Source: Roseburia sp. AM59-24XD
Lineage (GTDB): Bacteria > Bacillota > Clostridia > Lachnospirales > Lachnospiraceae
Reading direction: 5' to 3'
DNA: 64,000 bases
Assembly: GCF_003478445.1 (NCBI RefSeq)
Contig: NZ_QUET01000003.1
Coordinates: 62,001 to 126,000, forward strand
Shown here: piece by piece, positions 8,719 to 20,206 of the stretch
Layout: the number at the start of each line of letters is the position of its first letter
Position numbering within the stretch: position 1 is the first letter of the stretch
The notes under the pieces: generated by a model
The model's input: the letters and a program-made list of their open reading frames with translations, nothing else
What the model was told of the DNA's origin: nothing
The model's database searches: none
Program-made: the position numbers and the translations under genes

Positions 8719-9168
8719 ATGAGACAGGCGAAACAGACTCTGAAGGAGCTGATGGCAGGTCTGGCCGTGTGGGGAGGGTTTGTGTTTGTGATCCTGATGA
8801 TCGTATCCCGGCACAGACTGGCAGTGGCGTGTGGACTTCTGGTGGGTATTGGTACTGCTGTGTGGCTTATATGGCATATGTACCATCATTTGGACATCGC
8901 CCTTGATCTGGGGGAGAAGCATGCGGCGCGCCACATTCAGGTGTCCTCTGTGAAGCGTTTTCTGGTAATGGCAGTCGTACTGGCGGCAGCTATGATGGAG
9001 TATCGTTACATTCATCCGATTGGAACGGTGCTTGGAATGTTTGGAGTGAAGATATCGGCATTTATGCAGCCGAAGATTCACAGGATCATGACATCGCAGA
9101 ACAGACAAAAGAAAGCGGATGAGAGCAAAGCTCATCGGCAGAATGTCTCAGGCGATGCACAGGGATGA
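8719..9168 (+). CDS. atpI: ATP synthase subunit I-like protein
   Basis: A membrane protein of about 149 residues with four hydrophobic helices (about 12-30, 36-55, 80-97 and 100-118) and a basic polar tail. It occupies the atpI slot directly before atpB. AtpI is thought to help c-ring assembly. ATGGAGGA precedes the ATG at 8719. Sequence conservation in this family is low, so the call depends largely on topology and position. Confidence 0.7.
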   Translation: MRQAKQTLKELMAGLAVWGGFVFVILMIVSRHRLAVACGLLVGIGTAVWLIWHMYHHLDIALDLGEKHAARHIQVSSVKRFLVMAVVLAAAMMEYRYIHPIGTVLGMFGVKISAFMQPKIHRIMTSQNRQKKADESKAHRQNVSGDAQG

Positions 9169-9177
9169 GTATTCACC

Positions 9178-9232
9178 GCTACAGCCGGTGGTTTACACAT
9201 AACAGAAGAAGGCAGGGTAATCCTTCTTCGTA
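9178..9232 (+). other. Two hairpins between atpI and atpB
   Basis: CACCG and CGGTG pair around 9178-9191, and GAAGAAGG pairs with CCTTCTTC (about 9206-9230). Neither has a U tail, so they may be RNA-processing or stability elements that adjust subunit ratios rather than terminators. Confidence 0.4.
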
Positions 9233-9257
9233 AATAAAAGAAAAGGAAGGTGAGAAT

Positions 9258-10028
9258 GTGGGAATCAGGGTCTTAGCCATTTCGAAGGGGCTGGGAAGTG
9301 CAATACCTGTATACGCAGACAGCAGCGCACAGGTGGATTTCTTTATCCACGGATATACGAAGCTGCGGTTTCTCGGACAGGATGTCTATTTTACGACAAC
9401 GCATATATCAATGATCATCGTTATTCTGGCGATTCTTGTATTTGCGTTATTTGCAAACCGTGCTATCCGGAAAGCAGATCCAAATGAAGTACCGGGACCA
9501 TTTTTGAATGCGGTCGAATTGATCGTAGAGATGTTAGACAAGATGGTGGCGGGTTCCATGGGAAGTAAGATTGCCGTGAAATTCCGTAACTATGTCAGCG
9601 CACTCTTTATATTCATTCTGGTCTGTAACCTGTCGGGGCTTTTGGGACTTAGAGCTCCAACCGCAGATTACGGAGTCACATTTCCGCTGGCGCTGATCAC
9701 ATGGTTTATGATTCAGTTCAATGGATTTAAGTATCAGAAGTTCGGTAAGATCAAGAGTTTGTTTGAACCAATCTTTCTGTTCTTCCCAATGAATCTGATC
9801 AGTGAGTTTTCAACGCCGATCTCAATGTCTCTCCGTCTCTTCGGTAATATCTTATCGGGAACGGTTATGATGGGATTGCTCTATGGTTTGCTGCCAAAGG
9901 TTCTGACGCTGGTATGGCCGGCGGCGCTTCATGCGTATCTGGATGTTTTCTCAGGATGTATTCAGACGTATGTATTCTGTATGCTGACGATGTGCTTTGT
10001 TGCGGATGCGATCGGCGAAACAGAGTAG
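9258..10028 (+). CDS. atpB: F-type ATP synthase subunit a
   Basis: The membrane stator subunit that forms the two ion half-channels against the c ring. The 256-residue protein has five to six hydrophobic helices. The essential helix contains SMSLRLFGNILSG, with the conserved Arg that faces the c-ring glutamate. It starts at a GTG at 9258, with AAGGAAGGTGAG just upstream. Helices are well conserved toward the C-terminus and weak at the N-terminus, as usual in the family. Confidence 0.93.
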   Translation: MGIRVLAISKGLGSAIPVYADSSAQVDFFIHGYTKLRFLGQDVYFTTTHISMIIVILAILVFALFANRAIRKADPNEVPGPFLNAVELIVEMLDKMVAGSMGSKIAVKFRNYVSALFIFILVCNLSGLLGLRAPTADYGVTFPLALITWFMIQFNGFKYQKFGKIKSLFEPIFLFFPMNLISEFSTPISMSLRLFGNILSGTVMMGLLYGLLPKVLTLVWPAALHAYLDVFSGCIQTYVFCMLTMCFVADAIGETE

Positions 10029-10032
10029 TTGA

Positions 10033-10326
<294 letters not shown>

Positions 10327-10364
10327 TTTTGCAGTAAATACAGTTGAAAGGAGGCAGAACACAG

Positions 10365-10919
10365 GTGAGTGTAATGAATGTAGCTTTAGCACAGAGTGGG
10401 CTTGGAGATTATATTTTCGGACTGGATCCACAATTGATCTTTGACAGTCTGATCACCCTTCTGGCTATGTTTGTCCTTTTTCTGTTTTTGTCGTACCTAT
10501 TATTCAATCCGGCGCGAGATCTGATGCAGAAGCGTCAGGAAACGATCCGTCAGGAGATGGAGACAGCGGCAAAGGAAAAGGCAGATGCGATTCAGTTTAA
10601 GGAGCAGTATGACGAGAAGCTGAAGAACGTTGATAAGGAATCCGAAGAGATTCTTTCAGAGACAAGAAAGAAAGCTCTGAAGAAGGAGACAGTGATCGTG
10701 GACGAGGCGAAGCAGGAGGCAAACCGTATCCTGGATCGTGCCAACCGCGAGGTAGAGCTGGAGAAAAATAAAGTCAAGGACGAAGTGAAGCAGGAAATGA
10801 TCTCTGTAGCGGCAGCAATGGCTGGCAAGGTCATCGAGGTTTCTCTTGACGAGGACAAGCAGTCACAGTTGATCGAAGACACTTTAAAAGAGATGGGTGA
10901 TGAGACATGGCTAAGTTAG
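10365..10919 (+). CDS. atpF: F-type ATP synthase subunit b
   Basis: The peripheral stalk subunit: one N-terminal membrane helix (about 25-45, LLAMFVLFLFLSYLLF) followed by a long charged coiled coil rich in Lys, Glu and Ala that reaches the F1 head. Start choice: AAAGGAGG ends 10 bases before the GTG at 10365, favouring it over an upstream in-frame TTG (10344) that overlaps the ribosome site and over the ATG at 10374. It overlaps atpH by 13 bases. Confidence 0.9.
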   Translation: MSVMNVALAQSGLGDYIFGLDPQLIFDSLITLLAMFVLFLFLSYLLFNPARDLMQKRQETIRQEMETAAKEKADAIQFKEQYDEKLKNVDKESEEILSETRKKALKKETVIVDEAKQEANRILDRANREVELEKNKVKDEVKQEMISVAAAMAGKVIEVSLDEDKQSQLIEDTLKEMGDETWLS

Positions 10920-11457
10920 TATCAAAAACCTACGGAGAAGCTCTTTTTGAGCTGGCAGTAGAGGAAAATAAGCTGGATGCCTGATGGAAGAAGTGGAGGC
11001 GGTCATTCAGGTGCTTGATGCCAATGAAGATTTCGTCAAGCTGATGAGTCATCCGAAGATCAGTGTGGAGGAGAAATGCTCCGTGCTGGAAACTGTCTTT
11101 CATGGCAGAGTGAGTGATGAACTGACGGGATTCTTTCTGACGATCGAGGAGAAAGGAAGATTTAAGGAAATATATCAGATCTTATCCTATTTCATTGATG
11201 AGTGCAGAGAGTATAAAAAGATTGGTGTCGCACATGTGACATCTGCAGCAGCCTTGAAGGAAGAGCAGAAGGAGGCTGTTGAGAAGCGTCTGCTTGAGAC
11301 AACGAAATACGAATCCTTTGTGATGAATTTTGAAGTTGATCCGTCACTGATCGGAGGGATGAAGATCCGGATCGGCGACAGGGTAGTGGACAGCAGTATT
11401 AAAACAAAGCTGAATAATATGGCGAAATCCTTGTCGGAGATTCAGTTATCGAATTAA
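10907..11457 (+). CDS. atpH: F-type ATP synthase subunit delta (frameshifted)
   Basis: The delta subunit joins the b stalk to the top of F1. The start at 10907 gives MAKLVSKTYGEALFELAVEE, typical of the family's N-terminal helical domain, but the frame stops at 10982. The rest is open from 10984 in the next frame (MEEVEAVIQVLDAN) and ends with the usual IGGMKIRIGDRVVDSSIK motif. One missing C in GATGCCCTGATG (near 10981) explains it and gives a 183-residue protein of normal length. As the gene is essential to the complex, sequence error is the likelier cause. Confidence 0.9.
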
Positions 11458-11514
11458 AAAGACAGCGCAGCAGAAACTATGAATATAGTCATTGTGTGTT
11501 TGTTGTGCCAGTAA

Positions 11515-13041
<1,527 letters not shown>

Positions 13042-13079
13042 TGACGTATGTATAAAAGCAGAATGGAGGAATCAATCAT

Positions 13080-13958
13080 ATGGCCTCTATGAGAGATATT
13101 AAACGGAGGAAGGAGAGCGTACAGAGTACGGAGCAGATCACCAAGGCGATGAAGCTGGTGTCTTCGGTCAAGCTGACCAAGGCAAAGCAGAATGCGGAGG
13201 AGTCCAAACCGTATTTTGATACGATGTATGAGACAGTAGCCGGGATGATTGCAAAGTCCGGACAGATGTCTCATCCGTTCCTGCAGAAAGGAAAATCGGA
13301 CAAGAAAGCCGTGATCGTCGTGTCTTCCAATCGAGGACTGGCAGGCGGTTACAATTCCAATATCGTGAAGCTGATCTCGAAGGACGAGCGGTTCACACCG
13401 GAGAATACAAAGATATTTTCCGTAGGGACCAAAGGCAGGGATGCACTCGAGCATCTGGGCTATGAGATCGTAAGTGATTATTCGGAAGCCATGAACGGTC
13501 CGATGTATGACGATGCCATTGCTGTGGGAAAGGATGTGCTCAGCCAGTTTACGATGGGTAACATTGGTGAGATTTATCTGGTGTACACGATATTCAAGAA
13601 TACCGTTGTACAGATCCCGACGATGGTAAAGCTTCTGCCGATCGATGCAGACGATATTACCTCGGAGAGCGAGGAAGCAGCAGATCCGCTGGAACGCATT
13701 ACGCTGATGAACTATGAGCCGGCAGCAGAGGAGGCTCTGGATGCCATTGTGCCAAAGTATATCAACAGTCTGATCTTTGGCGGTCTGACAGAGGCGTATG
13801 CCAGTGAGAATGGTGCACGTATGCAGGCGATGGATTCTGCAACGAGCAATGCAGAGGATATGATCAGCGATCTGTCTCTTCGGTATAACCGGGCTCGTCA
13901 GGCGTCTATTACGCAGGAACTTACAGAGATCATTGCCGGTGCATCGGCGATCCAGTAG
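13080..13958 (+). CDS. atpG: F-type ATP synthase subunit gamma
   Basis: The central rotor shaft. The 292-residue protein starts MASMRDIKRRKESVQSTEQI, a family-typical N-terminal helix, and ends with the second rotor helix ARQASITQELTEIIAGASA. TGGAGGAAT lies before the ATG at 13080. The middle Rossmann-like part contains VIVVSSNRGLAGGYN. Confidence 0.95.
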   Translation: MASMRDIKRRKESVQSTEQITKAMKLVSSVKLTKAKQNAEESKPYFDTMYETVAGMIAKSGQMSHPFLQKGKSDKKAVIVVSSNRGLAGGYNSNIVKLISKDERFTPENTKIFSVGTKGRDALEHLGYEIVSDYSEAMNGPMYDDAIAVGKDVLSQFTMGNIGEIYLVYTIFKNTVVQIPTMVKLLPIDADDITSESEEAADPLERITLMNYEPAAEEALDAIVPKYINSLIFGGLTEAYASENGARMQAMDSATSNAEDMISDLSLRYNRARQASITQELTEIIAGASAIQ

Positions 13959-13994
13959 TGGACAGAAGTGACAGAGCATGATCAATGAGAGAAG

Positions 13995-14016
13995 ACTTCC
14001 GGTTTAGTCCGGAAGT
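13995..14016 (+). other. Hairpin in the atpG-atpD gap
   Basis: A perfect stem (ACTTCCGG / CCGGAAGT) with a 6-base loop lies in the 141-base gap. There is no U run, so it is unlikely to terminate; an RNA stabilising or processing element is possible. Confidence 0.5.
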
Positions 14017-14018
14017 AA

Positions 14019-15503
<1,485 letters not shown>

Positions 15504-15514
15504 GGAGGGCTTTG

Positions 15515-15922
15515 ATGGCTGATAAAACATTTAATTTGCAGATCATCTCTCCGACCCGTGTGTTTTTTGATGAAGCTGTGGATATGGTAGAGATGAAGAC
15601 CACAGAGGGTGAAATTGGTGTTCTGGCGGGACATATTCCGCTTACCACGATTCTCGAACCGGGTGTGCTGCGGATCAAAACCGACGGAAATGTCCGGGAA
15701 GCAGCTCTGCATGATGGCTTCGTTCAGATCCAGAAGGATAAAGTTACGGTGCTTGCAGAGTCCTGTGAGTGGCCGGATGAGATCGATGCCAATCGTGCCG
15801 AAAAGGCGAAGGAGCGTGCAGAACGCAGACTCACAAGCGGTTCGAAGGAAGTTGATATGGTGCGTGCGGAGCTGGCACTGAAGAAAGCGCTGATCCGTAT
15901 CGACCTTGCCGGAAAGCACTAG
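15515..15922 (+). CDS. atpC: F-type ATP synthase subunit epsilon
   Basis: The rotor-foot and inhibitory subunit, 135 residues: an N-terminal beta-sandwich with GEIGVLAGHIPL and a two-helix C-terminal domain rich in Glu, Arg and Ala. AAGGAGGG lies 8 bases before the ATG at 15515; an in-frame TTG three bases earlier is less likely. It is the last gene of the operon, 11 bases after atpD. Confidence 0.95.
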   Translation: MADKTFNLQIISPTRVFFDEAVDMVEMKTTEGEIGVLAGHIPLTTILEPGVLRIKTDGNVREAALHDGFVQIQKDKVTVLAESCEWPDEIDANRAEKAKERAERRLTSGSKEVDMVRAELALKKALIRIDLAGKH

Positions 15923-16074
15923 CACATTTGACAGAAGTGGCTGTGTAGCTTGTGATATCATAGCGCAGGAGACCTTAAGAAGCTTCTTAAGAAATTTGTA
16001 AGAATTTCACCGGCATAATCGCTTAGAAATAACGAATATTTCATGTAATTATAGTTAAATAATTCATGCAACTA

Positions 16075-16118
16075 AAAAAATCACTGTAAATTCTATGAAA
16101 TTTGCGGTGATTTTTTTT
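16075..16118 (+). terminator. Terminator of the atp operon
   Basis: An A-rich left arm (AAAAAATCACTGTAAATT) pairs with AATTTGCGGTGATTTTTTTT around a short loop. The run of eight T closes the operon. An ATG in the loop is not a gene start. Confidence 0.85.
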
Positions 16119-16172
16119 GTATTTTCTTGTGGTACGATTGAACCAGTGAAATTGACGAAAGGGGATCGGAAT

Positions 16173-18584
16173 ATGGCAGAGACAATATTACGGCTGCAGA
16201 ATATCAGCAAGTATTATTATTCGGATACATCGGTAACGCAGGCACTGCGTAAGATCAATCTGGAATTTTCCATGAGTGAATTTGTGGCGATCACAGGAGA
16301 AAGCGGTGGCGGAAAGTCCACCCTGTTGAATATGATCAGCGGTATGGATACCTTTGATGAGGGAGAGATGTACTACCGTGGACAGCCAACGTTTCAGTAC
16401 GATGATCAGGATTGGGAGGAGTATCGGCGTAATCAGATCGGATTTGTATTTCAGGATTACAGTCTGATCAATCATTATACCGCACTTGATAATGTTCTGG
16501 CGGCACTTGTGATTCAGGGAAAGGATCCGGCAGAATGCAAGGATGAAGCGATGGATTACCTCGAGCAGGTAGGTCTGACCGGGCAGGCAGCGCAGCGTGC
16601 TTCACAGCTTTCCAGTGGGCAGAAGCAGCGTCTTTCTATTGCAAGAGCACTTGCCAAGAATACGGACATTATCGTGGCAGACGAGCCGACCGGTAATCTG
16701 GACAGTGAGACCGGACAGCAGATCATGGAGATCCTGGAACGCCTGTCGCATCAGAAGCTTGTGATCATGGTGACGCATAACTATGATCAGGCGGCACCGT
16801 ATGTGACACGCCGCATCCGTCTTCACGATGGAGAGGTAGTGACGGATGTTCCCGTGAATAAAAGGGATGAAAATGTGGATTCAGACCACCAAAATCCCCC
16901 CAAAAGTGAAAATAAAACCGGAAACAACGGAAAAGCCAAAAAGAAAAAGCAGAATATGGCACGTTTTTTCGCATTAAAAAATATTAAGATGCAGAAAGGA
17001 AGAGCGGGATTTTTCTTTGCCTTTTTCCTGATCACGGCAGTCGTATCCTTTCTGTTTATCGGAGAGCTGTTAGTCTATGCCGATGACCGCATCACAAAAG
17101 AGTACGACACCAGCGCATATCTCCAGAAGAATGATAAGCGTCTCTCTGTGCGGCATCCCGACAACAGTGTGCTGACAGAGAAGGACCGGGCGGCGATCGC
17201 CAGCGTCAAATATGTTGATCAGGTTGATCTTTGTGATTATGCCAATGATGTCAATTATTACATTGAGAAGGATAAGGATTATGAGGTGGCATATGGCAGC
17301 AAGGAAAGACTCATCAGTAATGTACAGGATGACTCCGATGAGGAGAACGACCAGGGAGTGCGGCTGTTAGACAAGTCGCATTTCATGAAATCCTCCACGG
17401 CGATCACCGGGGAGGATCTGTCAGCGGGACGTCTGCCAAAGGAGCGGAATGAGATCGTGCTTTATACTTCCGATTCCAGGAAGCTTAACAGTGAGATCAC
17501 CTGTTATTTTTCTTCCGATAATCTTTGGAAGGAAGGCACCAGCTGTTACCAGAAGCTTAAAATTGTCGGTATTCTGAAGGACAATACTAAGCAGGTATAT
17601 TTTCATCCGGAGCTTTGTGAGATGCTGACATACGGACTGGACCGGTTCGTTGTGTGGACGCAGTTTTGCTGGGATGCCCTGTATAATCAGTATAACGGAA
17701 CTTTTAAGCCGGCGTATGTCGTGGTTGGCGATGGTCTGAAGAAGAATCAGGTGCGCGTCTCCGAAAATTATAAGATTCCATCGACCGGTTATGGACTCAT
17801 TCCAAATGATTTAAAAAAGGCATTTGTGGGACAGGGATGTATTCATATTGAGCAGACAAAGAGCGGCATCGATGCGGAATTGAAGGATGCCATTGAGCAG
17901 AATATGAGTGCCGCTGGCTACGAAGAGGATTCGGAAGAGGAGTCTTCCGAAGATTCTGAAGATGGGGATAACGAAGATGGCATTAAGTTTGACATTGAGT
18001 ATGTGGAGGATTTCAGCAAGCAGGGAGCAGACTTTATCGAGGTAAGTCCTGCTATTTACCGGAAGCTGAGAGACTATTACAATATTGGAACAACACAGGC
18101 GAGTGTGTACATTGCCAATTACAGCAAGACAGATAAAGTCATCAGTGCCTTGAAGGAGAAGGGATATGATGCCGTCAGCACACTCCGCGTCTGCAGCACA
18201 AGGTATATGCAGGATAAGGTTTACAAGCGTCTGGAGGTTATCGGAATTTCCTGCATGATCCTGATCATTCTGGCAATTCTTCAGATCCTGATCGTGCGCT
18301 CGATCCTCAAGATCAAGAAAAAGGATTACAGCGTACTCCGCTTTATGGGAATGCGCAGAAAGCAGTTATGCCGTATTACATATCAGGAAATGGGGGTTCA
18401 TGGTATCGCGGCAGTTATCGTGACGTTGATCGTGATGCTGATCCTGCGTCTGGCAGGCGTCGCATTTATCAGGAATATGTTGTTCTATTACAGCATCATC
18501 GGCATCGTGGGATTCCTGGCATACAACATCATATTAATGCTTTTGACGGTATTTTTCTTTAATCGTACATTGCGGACCACGTAG
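16173..18584 (+). CDS. ABC exporter, ATPase fused to one FtsX-type permease
   Basis: An 803-residue MacB-like protein. Residues 1-225 are a LolD/MacB-type ATPase with Walker A GESGGGKST, signature LSSGQKQR and Walker [14 protein letters not shown] charged Lys/Glu linker follows. The permease part has one membrane helix near 285, a large extracellular domain of about 350 residues with an acidic Ser/Glu/Asp patch, then three helices at the end. The ATG at 16173 follows GAAAGGGGA; an upstream in-frame ATG lies inside the terminator. The substrate is unknown; such systems export peptides or help resist antimicrobial peptides. The ectodomain is paralogous to that of the next gene. Confidence 0.88.
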   Translation: MAETILRLQNISKYYYSDTSVTQALRKINLEFSMSEFVAITGESGGGKSTLLNMISGMDTFDEGEMYYRGQPTFQYDDQDWEEYRRNQIGFVFQDYSLINHYTALDNVLAALVIQGKDPAECKDEAMDYLEQVGLTGQAAQRASQLSSGQKQRLSIARALAKNTDIIVADEPTGNLDSETGQQIMEILERLSHQKLVIMVTHNYDQAAPYVTRRIRLHDGEVVTDVPVNKRDENVDSDHQNPPKSENKTGNNGKAKKKKQNMARFFALKNIKMQKGRAGFFFAFFLITAVVSFLFIGELLVYADDRITKEYDTSAYLQKNDKRLSVRHPDNSVLTEKDRAAIASVKYVDQVDLCDYANDVNYYIEKDKDYEVAYGSKERLISNVQDDSDEENDQGVRLLDKSHFMKSSTAITGEDLSAGRLPKERNEIVLYTSDSRKLNSEITCYFSSDNLWKEGTSCYQKLKIVGILKDNTKQVYFHPELCEMLTYGLDRFVVWTQFCWDALYNQYNGTFKPAYVVVGDGLKKNQVRVSENYKIPSTGYGLIPNDLKKAFVGQGCIHIEQTKSGIDAELKDAIEQNMSAAGYEEDSEEESSEDSEDGDNEDGIKFDIEYVEDFSKQGADFIEVSPAIYRKLRDYYNIGTTQASVYIANYSKTDKVISALKEKGYDAVSTLRVCSTRYMQDKVYKRLEVIGISCMILIILAILQILIVRSILKIKKKDYSVLRFMGMRRKQLCRITYQEMGVHGIAAVIVTLIVMLILRLAGVAFIRNMLFYYSIIGIVGFLAYNIILMLLTVFFFNRTLRTT

Positions 18585-18652
18585 TTTCCGGGCTTTGCCG
18601 GATCAGACGGCAGAGAGGAAGCAGCGGGGGTGTGTATTAAAGGGGGGACGAT

Positions 18653-20206
18653 ATGGAGAAGGATAACAGAAAAAGAAAATGTTCCGATCTGCGGGAAGCG
18701 ATGTTTTTCGCATTGCGCGATCTGAAATATCAAAAGAAACGAACATTTTTTATCGTGGTATTGTTTTTGACAATGGCAGGACTTTCTGCATTGTTTATCG
18801 GAGAACTGTTTGTTTATAAAGACGACCGTATTACAAGGAAATATGACACCTCGGCATTTCTGCAGAAAAACGACAGAAGGCTGTCGGTGCGCCGGTTGGA
18901 TGGCTCCGGGCTTACAGAGAAGGATCGCAAACAGATTGAAAAGGTAAAATATGTGGAGGACGTGGATCTGTACGACTATGTCAATGATATTCAGTATGAC
19001 GTATCGAAACGGATGAAGAATCCGTCCTACATGCGGTCTACTACCGGAATCACAGAGGATGATCTGGTCAAGGGAAGGATGCCCCAAAACAGGCTGGAGA
19101 TTCTCGTATCCGCTGAGGATGCGAAGTTACTTGGAAAGAAGAAAACCTACTATTTTGCCTGTGAAAATATATGGCCAAAGGGAGAGAAGTGCTGGTTTAA
19201 GATGAAGGTGGTCGGTGTGTGTGACCGCGAGGGAAGCCGGCTGTATTTCGATCCTGAGTTCTGCCATATGCTATGTCCGGCACTGGATGGCTATAGCTAC
19301 AAGATGGATTATGATCAGGATGTGATGTCAAGAAAATATACCAAGAGCTTCTCCTTTTATCCGATCGTTTCCGATGATCTGAAGGGGCGTCATGTGAGAG
19401 TATCCAAGAATTATGTCATGGATGCATTTACCGGCTCCAATGGCGATCAGCTCAATGTCTATAGTGCATTTTCGGGTATGCGGCTTCCGTTTCATATTAC
19501 GAAGACGGAGGGCGGAAGCGTGGTTTCTGTGGGTGAGACCGAGGATACAACGGAGGCACAGGTATACACCTTTAATAACGGTTATCTGGATGTCGATCTG
19601 GAGCTGATCGACCAGGGCGGTGAGTTTGTCGAGGTAAGTCAGGATCTGTTTGATGAGATATATCCGGAGCAGACGACGCAGGCAAGTGCTTATATTTCGC
19701 ATTACACGAAGACAGCGAAGGTGATCAAAAAGCTTCAGGAGATGGGATATGATGCAATTAGTACATATCAGGTCAGCGCGACCACATACATTGCGGGCAA
19801 GGTCATGAAGCGGTTATATATTATCTCGTTTTCCGCTGCAATCCTGATCATTCTGTCGTGCATGATGTACTTCCTGCTGCGTCAGATCATCCGCATGCAA
19901 CAGGGACAGCTTCAGACACTCCGGTTTATGGGAATGCGGCAGCGCCCGCTGGAGCTGAATGTATACATACAGTTGATCCTTGTGGATGTGTCGGCATCGG
20001 TTGTGATGTTTGCGGCATCAGCTTTCCTGAGGCTGCGGAGTGCGACAGTTTACCGGATCTGGCAATATCAGAGTGTATGGAGTCTTTTATGGTTCTTTGT
20101 ATATAATCTGGCGGTAGCCGTTGTGGCGACTGCCCTGACACTGATGCATTTTCGGTCATCGGAGGGATGGCAGAATGGAGGAAAGAGAAATGGTAAAAAT
20201 AGATAA
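18653..20206 (+). CDS. FtsX-type ABC permease without ATPase
   Basis: A 517-residue permease with no nucleotide-binding part: a helix near 30-50, a large outside domain (about 55-380) and three C-terminal helices. It is clearly a paralogue of the permease half upstream: both have IGEL(L/F)VY, then DDRIT(K/R)(E/K)YDTSA and LQKND(K/R)RLSVR. It ends inside the ribosome-site region of the next gene (17-base overlap) and probably dimerises with one of the fused neighbours. Confidence 0.85.
   Translation: MEKDNRKRKCSDLREAMFFALRDLKYQKKRTFFIVVLFLTMAGLSALFIGELFVYKDDRITRKYDTSAFLQKNDRRLSVRRLDGSGLTEKDRKQIEKVKYVEDVDLYDYVNDIQYDVSKRMKNPSYMRSTTGITEDDLVKGRMPQNRLEILVSAEDAKLLGKKKTYYFACENIWPKGEKCWFKMKVVGVCDREGSRLYFDPEFCHMLCPALDGYSYKMDYDQDVMSRKYTKSFSFYPIVSDDLKGRHVRVSKNYVMDAFTGSNGDQLNVYSAFSGMRLPFHITKTEGGSVVSVGETEDTTEAQVYTFNNGYLDVDLELIDQGGEFVEVSQDLFDEIYPEQTTQASAYISHYTKTAKVIKKLQEMGYDAISTYQVSATTYIAGKVMKRLYIISFSAAILIILSCMMYFLLRQIIRMQQGQLQTLRFMGMRQRPLELNVYIQLILVDVSASVVMFAASAFLRLRSATVYRIWQYQSVWSLLWFFVYNLAVAVVATALTLMHFRSSEGWQNGGKRNGKNR

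Noticed and set aside
8670..9140. Minus-strand ORF opposite atpI
   Set aside because: His/Arg-rich shadow frame without a ribosome site; the plus-strand frame has atpI topology and position.
13995..14016. Terminator between atpG and atpD
   Set aside because: Perfect stem but no U run, and the operon clearly continues.
16095..16172. Upstream in-frame extension of the first ABC exporter
   Set aside because: Its ATG lies in the loop of the atp terminator and has no ribosome site; 16173 has GAAAGGGGA ahead and a normal N-terminus.
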